Shown: positions 50,115 through 59,540, counted from the first letter of the stretch. The stretch: 64,000 nt of DNA from Vibrio maritimus (GCF_021441885.1 NZ_CP090439.1:682001-746000); one strand, 5' to 3'. The notes: generated from the letters alone by a model not told the origin. Numbers and translations: made by a program.

Positions 50115-50602
50115 TATTTGCCTCCCTCAACCACGTACAAAACATTGGCGTTATCCGGCAGGGCGCTCAAAGGGGCATACCCTATTCGCTCTGGTTTTTG
50201 ACTTAACCATTGAATAAGCTCATCAATATTTGCGGAGTTAATTTCTTTTGGAGGACGTGCTTTACCGGAGAAAGAAAGACTTGCCCAGTAGGCATTCATT
50301 TGAGCAACGTCTTTACCGAGCAAAGACTTATAAAAGGTCGCTCTCTCTGCGGAATTTTCCGGCCAGTCCGAGAGTTCAATTCGCTCACCTTGGAGAGATT
50401 TTGTTTTACCTCGATAGAGCATTCTTGCTTTACTGCGGCTCAGTTCGTCAAAACTCTCGTTCATCGAAAAGATGGCGTAGTCATCTGCAGCTTTCGCGGC
50501 CTGCGCAAAAAGCAAGCTACATACACACATCAAGCTGATCGTAATCAAGCTGATGAAATTCACCAATTTTCTGTATTCCTGCCGACTGCGCGTTTTAGTC
50601 AT
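50114..50602 (-). CDS. Mini phosphate-binding-like (PstS-type) exported protein, module 2
   Basis: Exported protein, 162 aa, with a hydrophobic N-terminal segment (about 17-35, ending FAQAAKA). The mature part shares SKARMLYRGK, SLQGERIELSDWP, SLLGKDVAQMNAYWASLSFSG and GYAPL with module 1. It is the first gene of the minus-strand unit, divergent from the hybrid kinase. The ribosome-binding site is weak. A role as periplasmic sensor partner of the kinase or feeder of the porin is possible and untested here. Confidence 0.8.
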   Translation of the reverse strand: MTKTRSRQEYRKLVNFISLITISLMCVCSLLFAQAAKAADDYAIFSMNESFDELSRSKARMLYRGKTKSLQGERIELSDWPENSAERATFYKSLLGKDVAQMNAYWASLSFSGKARPPKEINSANIDELIQWLSQKPERIGYAPLSALPDNANVLYVVEGGK

Positions 50603-50695
50603 TATTATTACACTCTAGAGGATTCCTTTCCTAAACTACCGATAGATTAGTTTACAAGCAGTGATGTTCAAGAATATTTGTCAGGAATGGGCTAT

Positions 50696-53455
50696 ATGGA
50701 TGTGTTAAACAAGATGTCGATCAAAACTCGAATCATTTTAATGGCGGTTTTGCCTTTGATCGTGATTTTAGTCTTTTCTGCTTGGGAAGCTTTTCGAACG
50801 CAGAGAAACCTGCAGCAGATGTCTGTACTTTCTCATCAATCACAAGCACTTGGCTTTTTAGGAAAGTATAGCGCGATCCTCCATAACGCACGTTTAGAGA
50901 AGCTACAGCGAACGTTCGACAGTAACAAAACTGTCATATTTCCTAAATTAGATGAATGTCTCGATAAATTACAGCTTGTACTCAACGAAGCTTATTATTT
51001 AACAGATATAGATACCGTCCAAAATACGCTTAATGAACTTCGAGAAGCACAAGCAGAAATAGAATTTGTTGAAGATATCGAAGAGCTTGAAGAGTGGAGC
51101 TCTTGGGTCGAAGAATTAATTACAGCGCTTATTGCCAAGCTTGAAAGCGTCAAAGTTGACACCGGCTCACGCTCGATTGAATCTCATTTGAGCGCGTTGT
51201 TTACCCTAGAGTGGATACGCTTCTGGGCAACCGAAGAAAACTGGCTCATTCATTTGGATATCTATGAAGGCCATGGCATGAATCACGAACATCATGAAGA
51301 AAGCCACGAAGCACTAGGTACTCTATTTGAAAGGCAGCAGTACCTCATTGACCGATTCTTGAACATCAACGCCGATGCCTCTCAGGTGAGCTTGCTCCTG
51401 AAAACCTTCTCTGATGATTCATTTATCAAGAGCATTCAATTTCGTGATCGCGTATTAAATGACGAACACGCAAAGCCCAAACTTCCAGAAATTGTTGCTG
51501 GTGTTGAGGCTCTTGACCGTCGCTTGGAGCTAATTCAGCAAGCAACAGAACAAATCAATAATCAGCTTTCCAATGAAATGAGCATGGGCATCCGTGCTCT
51601 TGAAACTCGATTGTGGCTCACCATAGGCATCACCTTATCTGTGATGCTAGCACTGCTTATTCTCAGCTTTAACATCGCTCGTCGCATCATATTTTTCCTC
51701 AACAATACTCTAGAGACATTTGAGAAGATTGAAAAACATGACGGTGATAATGTACTGGCTTCTACCGAAGGGCACGACGAGTTTAGTCGATTCGGCGGGC
51801 AAATGAATCGCTTGATCGAAGAGCGCCGTGAGAATGAAAGACGCATGGTGGCGGCAAAAGAAGAAGCGGAGCGCGCCAATGTCGCGAAAAGCTCATTCTT
51901 AGCGAACATGTCCCACGAAATACGCACCCCGTTAAATGGCATTATCGGCATGTCTGGGATCTTGTCAGATTCCCAGCTTGATCCGGTACAGCGCGATTAC
52001 CTCAACACCATAGAAACCTCATCACAGACCCTGCTGATCTTGATCAACGATATCTTAGACATCTCCAAGATCGAGTCGGGTAACCTGCTCATCTCACTGC
52101 ATAGCTCAAACTTACGTGAGATCGCCTATGACACGCTCGCCATCGTAATGTCGAAAGCCAAAGAAAAAGATCTCGATCTTCAAGTGCGCTTCACGCGTGG
52201 CATGCCGCATATGCTTATCATCGATGATCACCGTCTACGCCAGATCTTAATGAACCTAATGTCTAATGCCGTCAAGTTTACTAGCAAAGGTCATGTGGGC
52301 ATCAGCATCGGTGTTGAGCATATTGGCGGGGAGCGATGTGCGCTAACGATAGCTATCGAGGACACGGGGATTGGTATTGATAAAGAGAAACAAGATTCAA
52401 TCTTCAAGCCTTTTACTCAAGAGGACAGCTCGGTCACCCGTCAGTTCGGCGGAACCGGTTTAGGATTGGCGATTTCCTCTCAACTGGTAGAGCTTATGGG
52501 AGGTCACATAGAGATCGACTCAGAAAAAGGCAAAGGCAGCCGCTTCTTCTTCACTATAGAGTCAGGCATTGCTCAGGAGAAAGCTCCGACATCACCAAAG
52601 TTGAGTCAAACGCAATTTGTAGTCATCACCAATCAACAAGGGTTCGCGCAATCGGTAACCGATGAGCTCACCCACTTTGGTTTACAGCACCAAATGATAC
52701 ACACACAGATCAGTGAAATAACGGATGTTACTAGCAACAGCATCATCATCTATTGTATGAGTGATAGCCAAAGTGCTCGTACCGAGCTGATGAAACTTGG
52801 TGTCACTTGGCCTGCAACCCCTATTGTTTTGGTTCAGGCGCAAAATGCAGAAGCTGGTGACTATCAGGGGCTGATTGCCGGATTGGTCACCTATCCGCTA
52901 CTCGGTGCTCGATTAATTGATGCACTCTCTAATGCGCCAAAACAGCACCAAGCGATGGGTAAAACGAGGGAGCCAAAACTCGAGGTGGTCGGTAGTGGCG
53001 ATCCAGCGGAACATATCAGGGTCAAGCCGACACAACCGACATTACAAGAGATGGCAAAAAGTCCCGATAACCAATCCATCTTGCTGGTAGAAGATAATCT
53101 GGTTAACCAGAAGGTGGCCTCGTTACTGCTCAAGAAGTCCGGTTATCACGTAGATATAGCCAACAACGGTCAAGAAGCGTTGAACTACCTGTGCGATGAC
53201 AACAACTACTATCACGTGGTGCTGATGGATTGCATGATGCCAGTGAAGGACGGTTTTACCGCGTCAGAAGAGTTTCGACTGTATGAAGAGCAGTACAACA
53301 AGGCACGAACACCCATTATTGCCCTCACGGCTAGCGTGCTCGATGACGACATCCAGCGCTGTACCGACAGTGGAATGGACGATTACGTCTCTAAGCCCTT
53401 CAATAAGTCCGTGCTGCTAGAGAAAATCAAAACCATTAGAGAGCTGCCAGAGTAG
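50696..53455 (+). CDS. Hybrid sensor histidine kinase
   Basis: Inner-membrane hybrid kinase, 919 aa. TM1 (about 11-33) and TM2 (about 306-328) bracket a helical periplasmic domain of about 270 aa resembling nitrate/nitrite-type all-helical sensors, with a His-rich patch (EGHGMNHEHHEESHEA). Then come a HAMP-like linker, HisKA with His407 in ANMSHEIRTPLNG, HATPase_c with DHRLRQILMNLMSNAVKF and GGTGLGLAIS, a degenerate receiver-like segment, and a C-terminal receiver with Asp845 in VVLMDCMMPVKDG and Lys in YVSKPF. The start at 50696 (ATG) is preferred over TTG 50678. No response regulator gene or Hpt domain is adjacent. It is divergent from the mini-PBP/porin modules. Confidence 0.92.
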   Translation: MDVLNKMSIKTRIILMAVLPLIVILVFSAWEAFRTQRNLQQMSVLSHQSQALGFLGKYSAILHNARLEKLQRTFDSNKTVIFPKLDECLDKLQLVLNEAYYLTDIDTVQNTLNELREAQAEIEFVEDIEELEEWSSWVEELITALIAKLESVKVDTGSRSIESHLSALFTLEWIRFWATEENWLIHLDIYEGHGMNHEHHEESHEALGTLFERQQYLIDRFLNINADASQVSLLLKTFSDDSFIKSIQFRDRVLNDEHAKPKLPEIVAGVEALDRRLELIQQATEQINNQLSNEMSMGIRALETRLWLTIGITLSVMLALLILSFNIARRIIFFLNNTLETFEKIEKHDGDNVLASTEGHDEFSRFGGQMNRLIEERRENERRMVAAKEEAERANVAKSSFLANMSHEIRTPLNGIIGMSGILSDSQLDPVQRDYLNTIETSSQTLLILINDILDISKIESGNLLISLHSSNLREIAYDTLAIVMSKAKEKDLDLQVRFTRGMPHMLIIDDHRLRQILMNLMSNAVKFTSKGHVGISIGVEHIGGERCALTIAIEDTGIGIDKEKQDSIFKPFTQEDSSVTRQFGGTGLGLAISSQLVELMGGHIEIDSEKGKGSRFFFTIESGIAQEKAPTSPKLSQTQFVVITNQQGFAQSVTDELTHFGLQHQMIHTQISEITDVTSNSIIIYCMSDSQSARTELMKLGVTWPATPIVLVQAQNAEAGDYQGLIAGLVTYPLLGARLIDALSNAPKQHQAMGKTREPKLEVVGSGDPAEHIRVKPTQPTLQEMAKSPDNQSILLVEDNLVNQKVASLLLKKSGYHVDIANNGQEALNYLCDDNNYYHVVLMDCMMPVKDGFTASEEFRLYEEQYNKARTPIIALTASVLDDDIQRCTDSGMDDYVSKPFNKSVLLEKIKTIRELPE

Positions 53456-53553
53456 CGTCCAAGCCTTGTATGGCGGTTCGATTGAACATGAGGCTTTTTA
53501 TGCGCTGATTTTTTCTCTAAAATCAGCGCAACGTTTTCTATCAAGATTGAACC

Positions 53554-54258
53554 ATGAACAAAAGCTTCATTACCAATTTCATCGCACTTGCGCTACTTGG
53601 CGCGGGTTATCAACTGGACAATAGCCTACTGCTATACGCGGGTCTTTTCGCGTTCTCCGGCGCCGTTACAAACTGGCTTGCCATCCACATGCTGTTTGAG
53701 AAGGTGCCTGGACTATATGGTTCTGGCGTCATCCCAGCTCGCTTTGAAGATTTCAAACTGGCTATCAAGAACCTCATGATGGAGCAGTTTTTTACCAGCG
53801 AGAACATCGACCGTTTTCTTAACAAGGAAATGAGCTCAGGCATCAACATCGATCTAGAGCCAGTGCTAGAGAAAGTGGACTTTAACCCAGCTTTTGACTC
53901 TCTGGTTGAGGTCATCGAGAACTCTCAGTTTGGTGGTATGCTCGCTATGCTCGGCGGCTCAGAGGCACTTCAGCCGATGAAGCAGCCATTCGTCGAGAAA
54001 ATGCAGCAAGCTGTTATCGACATTAGCCAGAGCGACTCGGTCAAACAAGCGCTGATTGAGCAGCTTGAATCCCCAGCCATGCTTGATGAGGTGAAAAGCA
54101 ACGTAGAAGCGATTATCGACCAACGCTTGAGTGAGCTAACGCCAAAGCTGGTGAAAGAGATCGTTCAAAAGATGATTAAAGAGCACTTGGGTTGGCTCGT
54201 CGTCTGGGGCGGCGTGTTTGGTGGTGTGATTGGGGTTATTTCTTCGTTGGTGATGTAG
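53554..54258 (+). CDS. DUF445 family membrane protein
   Basis: Protein of 234 aa. Two hydrophobic segments at the N-terminus (about 5-40) include SGAVTNWLAIHMLFEKVPGLYGSGVIPAR, the DUF445 signature, followed by a long amphipathic helical region (about 70-205) and a C-terminal transmembrane helix (LVVWGGVFGGVIGVISSLV). Homologues are often much longer. Function is not established. Stand-alone gene with its own terminator. Confidence 0.85.
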   Translation: MNKSFITNFIALALLGAGYQLDNSLLLYAGLFAFSGAVTNWLAIHMLFEKVPGLYGSGVIPARFEDFKLAIKNLMMEQFFTSENIDRFLNKEMSSGINIDLEPVLEKVDFNPAFDSLVEVIENSQFGGMLAMLGGSEALQPMKQPFVEKMQQAVIDISQSDSVKQALIEQLESPAMLDEVKSNVEAIIDQRLSELTPKLVKEIVQKMIKEHLGWLVVWGGVFGGVIGVISSLVM

Positions 54259-54284
54259 TCACTTTTCATCCCGTAAATAACGAA

Positions 54285-54313
54285 AACCCGAACTAATATT
54301 AGTTCGGGTTTTT
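54285..54313 (+). terminator. Terminator downstream of DUF445 gene
   Basis: AACCCGAACTAA pairs with TTAGTTCGGGTT around TATT... and ends in TTTT. Confidence 0.9.
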
Positions 54314-54418
54314 ATTTACGGTAAAATATAATAAAAACGAAAACATAATCACGTGCTATTTACCATTTAAATATCAACGTAAAAATAGCAAGACTTTTTC
54401 TTTCTAAAAGATTATACG

Positions 54419-54450
54419 TAAAAAATAAGAGCCGAAGCTCTTACTTTTTT
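54419..54450 (-). terminator. Terminator downstream of small exported protein gene
   Basis: Read on the minus strand, GTAAGAGC-TTCG-GCTCTTAT is a short stem with a UUCG tetraloop followed by TTTTTT. It lies 40 bp after the stop of the 60-aa gene. Confidence 0.85.
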
Positions 54451-54489
54451 CACGTTACTTAGTGACAATGGGATGTGAAATCAAGGTCG

Positions 54490-54672
54490 CTACTTTTCGA
54501 CCTGGCCACCTAGGCGTCCGCCCATTGCATAACACATATTGGCTTGCACCATGATAACTTTACCATTAAGAGTACACATTTGATAAGGCTCAGAGCTTGA
54601 CATCCGGCTTTCACTCGCCATTGAAAGCGGCGACAATATTACCATCATGACAAGGGCTAAAAATTTATTCAT
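54490..54672 (-). CDS. Small exported protein of unknown function
   Basis: A 60-aa protein with a clear signal peptide (MNKFLALVMMVILSPLSMA-S) and a mature part of 41 aa holding two cysteines (QMCTLNGK and NMCYAMGG), probably bridged. CTLNGKVIMVQANMC looks like a compact beta-hairpin. No family is recognised. GGAGG precedes the ATG, and a UUCG terminator follows, which supports a real gene. Confidence 0.72.
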   Translation of the reverse strand: MNKFLALVMMVILSPLSMASESRMSSSEPYQMCTLNGKVIMVQANMCYAMGGRLGGQVEK

Positions 54673-54865
54673 ACTACCTCCTCAGTTAGACAATATTAAT
54701 AATAGACTGCTTTATTATATTCTCAAGAAAATCAATAATAATCCATCTATTAATTGTTGCGAAAAATAAACACTATTCTCACACTACGTAAATAAATAAT
54801 TTTTACGCAATCATCTAACTCAGTGTACTCTTTTTATTTTCCCTCTCTGATATAGTGCAGGTGGC

Positions 54866-54898
54866 TAAAGGATGGGGGATTAAGCCCACCCTTTATGA
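54866..54898 (-). terminator. Probable terminator of the glucoside operon
   Basis: On the minus strand AAAGGGTGGG pairs with CCCATCCTTT through one mismatch, just after the amylosucrase stop. The T run is short, so strength is uncertain. Confidence 0.5.
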
Positions 54899-54910
54899 GG
54901 TCAATCTCTA

Positions 54911-56842
54911 TCAGTTCGCTTGTTTTACTTTTAACCACATCACATCATAAGCATTGAGCTCAAGCTCTGCAGCATCAACATTCGTTTCCGACAATATATC
55001 CACCACTTGACCATCACCGAGGCAGTCACAAATCGATGCCGGTAGGGATTGAGTGTGCTCACTAAAGTTACAAATAGCCAATAACCTGTCACCATTGTCA
55101 TGTTTGCGCACGTAAGCGAACAGGTGCGGGCGATAGGTTTCTAGGATTTCCGTGTGCGCGGCGCCAAAAGCGGTATCAGCCTGTCTTAAGGCAATCATCT
55201 GTTTAAGATCACTGTGTATACGGTTTTGGTAACCATTTCCTTCTAGTGCACGTGCCATCGCATCGTCTGTAATCGCCGGACGATTTACCCAGCGTGAATC
55301 CTCGCGCTTAAACTCATCACTCAAATAGCTATGGTCATTCAGTATTCCCAGCTCGTCGCCTTGATAGATTAGCGGTACGCCTCCAATGCTCAGCACAACA
55401 CTATTCAGCAAACGAACGCGCTTTAATGCATGTTCAATTTGCTCCGCATCATCAAGCTCGATGGCTTTTTCAAGACCTGCGAGGGATGCCAGTGAGCCAC
55501 AGACTCGGCAGTCACCTGTGCTTGGGTTTTCCTGAAATGGCACACCCTGAGAAAACGAGCCGTCAAACTTGCCGGTGTAAAACTGATTTAGAAAACGGCG
55601 ATGCTCGAAGCCATCTATACCAAGTTCACTCGCTACGGCATCATCAAATGTCCAGCCGATATCGTCATGACAGCGGATATAGTTCACCCAGCTCGCCTCT
55701 GGCGCGATAGTAAAACTCTTCTTCAGTGACGCAGTGAGTAGCTTGGTGTCTCGCGTCGCTAGACTCTCCCACATTAACGCCATCATGAGCGGGTTATAGG
55801 AAAGCTGGCATTCCTCGTCACTGATATACTCAGCAACTTCATCTGGGTGCACTATCGCTTCTGACTTAAACAGCACGGCCGGAGCGACAATCTGCAAGCA
55901 GGCATTGAAGCATTGAATCAGAGTATGCGCTTTAGGCAAGCTCTCGCACTGTGTCCACTTCTCTTTCCAAATGAACGCCAACGCGTCAAGGCGCAGCCCT
56001 TCACAGCCGATGTTTGCCAAGAACAGCATCTCGTCGGTTATCGCATTGAACACAGCTGGGTTAGAATAGTTAAGATCCCACTGAAAACTGTTAAACGTTG
56101 TCCATACCCATTTTTCGATATCCTCAAGGTAGCTAAAGCTACCTCGTCTAACTGTTGGAAAGATCTCTCTGCAGGTCTGATTATAATCCTGTACCTCTTT
56201 CTCATCGGTGAAGAAGTAATAGAAGTCCTCAAACTCTGGGTTACCTTTGCGCGCCTCGATAGCCCAGTGATGCTCGTCTGAGGTATGGTTAAACACAAAA
56301 TCGAGCACTAGGCTTATCCCTTCGGAGCTCAGCGCATCGGCAAGGCGTACCAGGTCTTTCTCATTGCCCAGTCTTTGATCCACTTTGCGATAGTCTGATA
56401 CTGCGTAACCGCCATCACTGTCACCCTCAGGTGACTTGTAGAGAGGCATTAGATGCAAATAGTTAATACCTAAGGATTTAAGGTATGGGATCTTGGCATT
56501 CAGCGCATTGAGATCACCTGCGAAGAGATCAACATACACCGCCATTCCAAGCATCTTCTCACTTCGATACCACTGTGGGTTTGCGAGACGCTTTTCGTCT
56601 AGGTTTTTCCATTTACGCTTACGGCTTGCGAAATTGGTTGCTAATAACACCACCAACTTCTGCGCATGAAAAAAGAAGTCGTAATGACCGCCATAAAGAT
56701 CATGAAGTTTGCTCAATAGATTAGGAAAGTGACGTTCTAGTCGCGCTAAGAACACTTTCTCATCTTTTTTAGTGAGTCTTGGTAACTCGACCGAATCTAG
56801 TATCTGACGCAGTGCCTTACGCGCTTTTGATTCCGTTAGCAT
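54911..56842 (-). CDS. Amylosucrase-type GH13 enzyme
   Basis: GH13 subfamily 4-type enzyme, 643 aa, cytoplasmic. Helical N-domain (about 1-90), then a (beta/alpha)8 barrel with DFVFNHTSDEHHWA, GLRLDALAF (nucleophile Asp about 284), FKSEAIVHPDE (acid/base Glu about 328) and RCHDDIGWTFDD. A C-terminal beta-domain ends the protein. Amylosucrases transfer glucose from sucrose onto an alpha-1,4-glucan; some relatives are sucrose hydrolases, and motif reading does not separate them. The start overlaps the end of the GH32 gene by 7 bp, so both act in one pathway. It is the last gene of the operon. Confidence 0.9.
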   Translation of the reverse strand: MLTESKARKALRQILDSVELPRLTKKDEKVFLARLERHFPNLLSKLHDLYGGHYDFFFHAQKLVVLLATNFASRKRKWKNLDEKRLANPQWYRSEKMLGMAVYVDLFAGDLNALNAKIPYLKSLGINYLHLMPLYKSPEGDSDGGYAVSDYRKVDQRLGNEKDLVRLADALSSEGISLVLDFVFNHTSDEHHWAIEARKGNPEFEDFYYFFTDEKEVQDYNQTCREIFPTVRRGSFSYLEDIEKWVWTTFNSFQWDLNYSNPAVFNAITDEMLFLANIGCEGLRLDALAFIWKEKWTQCESLPKAHTLIQCFNACLQIVAPAVLFKSEAIVHPDEVAEYISDEECQLSYNPLMMALMWESLATRDTKLLTASLKKSFTIAPEASWVNYIRCHDDIGWTFDDAVASELGIDGFEHRRFLNQFYTGKFDGSFSQGVPFQENPSTGDCRVCGSLASLAGLEKAIELDDAEQIEHALKRVRLLNSVVLSIGGVPLIYQGDELGILNDHSYLSDEFKREDSRWVNRPAITDDAMARALEGNGYQNRIHSDLKQMIALRQADTAFGAAHTEILETYRPHLFAYVRKHDNGDRLLAICNFSEHTQSLPASICDCLGDGQVVDILSETNVDAAELELNAYDVMWLKVKQAN

Positions 56843-58332
56843 GTGCCCTCTCCCATTAGGCTTTTCGTGGTTAGGTTACTCAGATGCAAGGTGCCGCTAT
56901 CAACGCTCAGCGACGCACTGGCTTGAGTGTTATTTGGATAGATAAGGTTAGTAAAACTGTACTCTCCTCCGTTAATGAGAAGCTCGACCGAGCCCTTGTC
57001 AAAAAGTACCTCTAATCTAAACGCGCCATTTGTGGGCAATAGAGTTCGATAATCATGAGGAAAATGCTCATCAATGCGCTTTGAGCCAAACTGACCTCTT
57101 CTGACAGAGCGCACTTCCAGATTCATTTCTCCCGAGCCTGTAGTGATTTTTCTAAACTCGTAAAAGGCAGCATTATCTTGGTACAAGCCTAAGTGCAGCG
57201 TCTGCTCATCATCTAAGGTAGCATCGCATTGGAAATGCATCACAGCGTCTTGGTGGTAGAGGGTCAGAGCTTGCTCGCTTTCTGGCTCTAGCTGCTGTGA
57301 GTCGACTTGAAACGCTGCAACTAGTTCTTTAGTAAAGCGCTGTCCCACTCGGATACCGTCACCACTCTCAAAAAGATAAAGCTCACGAGGCATCGCCATG
57401 GTTCCTCTAAAAGAGTCAGAAGGAAGCTCCAAAGAGTATTGGTGATTGTTCATCCATGTGCTGACAATGCGGCGACCATCTTGTTCGGGAACATCAGAAA
57501 ATGATTGTGTCGCATAGTAGTCACGGCCGAAATCTAGCCACAAAACCTTGTCTGGATGATTGAGGTTGGTAAAGGTTTCACCATCAAAATCGCCCACAAA
57601 ATACTGCGTGCCGGCACCATCGCAATGAGCACCTTCTCCAATACCGACCACCAGCACCCAATAACGCTTATCCGTCCCTTCCAATGACAACTCGAAGAGA
57701 TCAGGGCACTCCCAAGGGCCCTTGCTGTGTGCACCTTGGCGATAACCAAACTCGCTGACTAGCCGCCACTCAAGCAAGTTGTGCGAACAGTAAAACTCAA
57801 TATGCTGACCACACGAGACCACCATAACCCAAGCCTCGCTTTCTTGATGCCAGAAGACTTTAGGGTCACGAAAATCTGGATTACCACGCGCAGGGATGAT
57901 TGGCGCACCCGACTTATACTTGGTCCAGATGTTGCCATCTTGGCTGTACGCGAGTGATTGCTGTTGGATCGGATTTTCAATCGAGTCGCCATTATCTAAG
58001 GTAACCGATGGTTGTAAGAAAGAGGTGTAAAACGCGAGTAGACCCGGACGCCCATCCTCGAACAAACCAGACACATTGTTCCAATCGACGATTGCGCTAC
58101 CTGAAAAGCACATACCCGATTCATCTGGGTACAATGCAGGTGCCAGCTCTTGCCAGTGAATCAGATCGCGACTGACTTTATGCCCCCAGTGCATCGGTCC
58201 CCAAACGGTATCGTCTGGATAATACTGATAAAACTGGTGGTATTGTTCATTGAAGTAGACCAAACCATTGGGATCATTCATCCAGCCTTGATTTGGCGTC
58301 ATGTGAAGCGTTGGGCGATATTTTTCAGTCAT
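56836..58332 (-). CDS. GH32 beta-fructofuranosidase (sucrose hydrolase type)
   Basis: Five-bladed beta-propeller enzyme, 498 aa, with C-terminal beta-sandwich. The catalytic triad motifs are WMNDPNG (Asp20, nucleophile), FRDPKVF (about 153) and WECPDLF (Glu about 207, acid/base). It lacks a signal peptide, so it hydrolyses imported sucrose or sucrose phosphate in the cytoplasm. The start at 58332 is used because the longer frame to 58386 passes through a terminator-like hairpin. A CCTAGG hairpin with a T run ends only about 15 bp before the start codon. Sucrose versus sucrose-6-phosphate preference is not readable. Confidence 0.92.
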   Translation of the reverse strand: MTEKYRPTLHMTPNQGWMNDPNGLVYFNEQYHQFYQYYPDDTVWGPMHWGHKVSRDLIHWQELAPALYPDESGMCFSGSAIVDWNNVSGLFEDGRPGLLAFYTSFLQPSVTLDNGDSIENPIQQQSLAYSQDGNIWTKYKSGAPIIPARGNPDFRDPKVFWHQESEAWVMVVSCGQHIEFYCSHNLLEWRLVSEFGYRQGAHSKGPWECPDLFELSLEGTDKRYWVLVVGIGEGAHCDGAGTQYFVGDFDGETFTNLNHPDKVLWLDFGRDYYATQSFSDVPEQDGRRIVSTWMNNHQYSLELPSDSFRGTMAMPRELYLFESGDGIRVGQRFTKELVAAFQVDSQQLEPESEQALTLYHQDAVMHFQCDATLDDEQTLHLGLYQDNAAFYEFRKITTGSGEMNLEVRSVRRGQFGSKRIDEHFPHDYRTLLPTNGAFRLEVLFDKGSVELLINGGEYSFTNLIYPNNTQASASLSVDSGTLHLSNLTTKSLMGEGTC

Positions 58333-58347
58333 GGTCGAGTTCTCATA

Positions 58348-58378
58348 GAAAAAAGACCCTAGGCGACAGTACCTAGGG
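58348..58378 (-). terminator. Attenuator-like terminator directly before the GH32 start
   Basis: On the minus strand CCCTAGG-N7-CCTAGGG-TC-TTTTTT forms an intrinsic terminator that ends about 15 bp before the GH32 ATG. It leaves no room for a promoter after it, so GH32 and amylosucrase transcription must come from read-through. Confidence 0.75.
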
Positions 58379-58421
58379 CCAAGCATGGATAATTGGGGTA
58401 ATAATCCATTAAATGTGAAGG

Positions 58422-59462
58422 TTAGAAGCTGTAGTTAATGCCTGCGATAAAGACGGGAATGTAGCCGCCAAACTCTTCATCGTTACCATCTTTGAAGTCT
58501 TGCCATTTGTAGCTCGTTTCGCCGAACACACGCCAGTTTTTAGCAATTGGGTAGTTGGCAGAAATACCGACTTTAGAGTAGGTCTCAGTCCAAAGATGAG
58601 CGCCGGTTGCAGAGGCTTCTTTCTCAAATTTACCGAACTCTCCCCACAGTGAAGCCGATAGCTTGCCCCAGCTGTACCAAACGCCAGGTTTGATGATCCA
58701 TTCGGTTTCAAGCTCTTTAGCGCCCTGCTTGGGTACCCACTCACCTTGCTGCAAGCGGAAGTTCAGCCAGGCACCAGAGTTATCCGCAATCTTGTAGCCA
58801 AAACCAGGCTCCAGTTCCCAGTAATTGAAGTTTCCGCGGTTCTGTTTAATTTCGACGTGATACATAGCGTAGCCATGAATATCTAAGCGGTCAGTAATTT
58901 GGTAAGAGCCGAAAACCTTGCCTTCTGGAGTGGTTCGCTCGTCAATACTTTCACTCTTTAACGCAACGCCCCAGCCGATGTTACCCTTCTCGAAACCGTA
59001 GTTTCTGTTAACGAACACCTCTTGGATTGCATTGGTGCCGCGATCATAGCTCGCACTAAAAAGATCGCCGCTGTATAAGTATTCACGACCGGAGTAGAAA
59101 CCAAAGTCCCAGCCAGGTAAGTCGTCATGTCGAAAACTACCTTGAGCGAAGGTGTACTTTACTTTGCCTTCATTAATGCCATCATCTCGACGCACTTGCT
59201 CTACTTCTAGGTTTGTACCGAGCGTGCCATGGAAACGTCCTTCTTCTTTCGGCACATTAACCGCAGTAAGCAGCTCTGCTTTTGAGAGTCCCTGCTCAAT
59301 ACCCTGAATGCTGCCATCTTTTAGCGCTTCGTCGTTAGGAGACTCTTCACCCGAAATGCTTCCGGCTTGTAGTGTCTCATCGGTGGCAGACTCTTCTGCT
59401 AGTACGACGGTCGGAAATAGAGTGCAACATATTAGAGTGCTGACCACTGCTTTATTTTTCAT
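58422..59462 (-). CDS. Outer-membrane porin for oligosaccharides
   Basis: Predicted beta-barrel porin, 346 aa, similar in size and strand pattern to OmpG/KdgM-type sugar porins. Signal peptide MKNKAVVSTLICCTLFPTVVLA; then a low-complexity acidic segment with an imperfect repeat (DETLQAGSISG and DEALKDGSIQG), a linker, and the barrel from about residue 78 (HGTLGTNLEVEQVRR) to a C-terminal FIAGINYSF. The start at 59462 has AAGG upstream. It lies between the ATPase gene and GH32 and admits the oligosaccharide to the periplasm. Confidence 0.82.
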   Translation of the reverse strand: MKNKAVVSTLICCTLFPTVVLAEESATDETLQAGSISGEESPNDEALKDGSIQGIEQGLSKAELLTAVNVPKEEGRFHGTLGTNLEVEQVRRDDGINEGKVKYTFAQGSFRHDDLPGWDFGFYSGREYLYSGDLFSASYDRGTNAIQEVFVNRNYGFEKGNIGWGVALKSESIDERTTPEGKVFGSYQITDRLDIHGYAMYHVEIKQNRGNFNYWELEPGFGYKIADNSGAWLNFRLQQGEWVPKQGAKELETEWIIKPGVWYSWGKLSASLWGEFGKFEKEASATGAHLWTETYSKVGISANYPIAKNWRVFGETSYKWQDFKDGNDEEFGGYIPVFIAGINYSF

Positions 59463-59540
59463 GTGATTTACCTTATGTTTATCACGCCTTGTCACAAAGG
59501 CTTGAGACTGTCGTCGACTGCAATCGAAACGACAGTTTGA

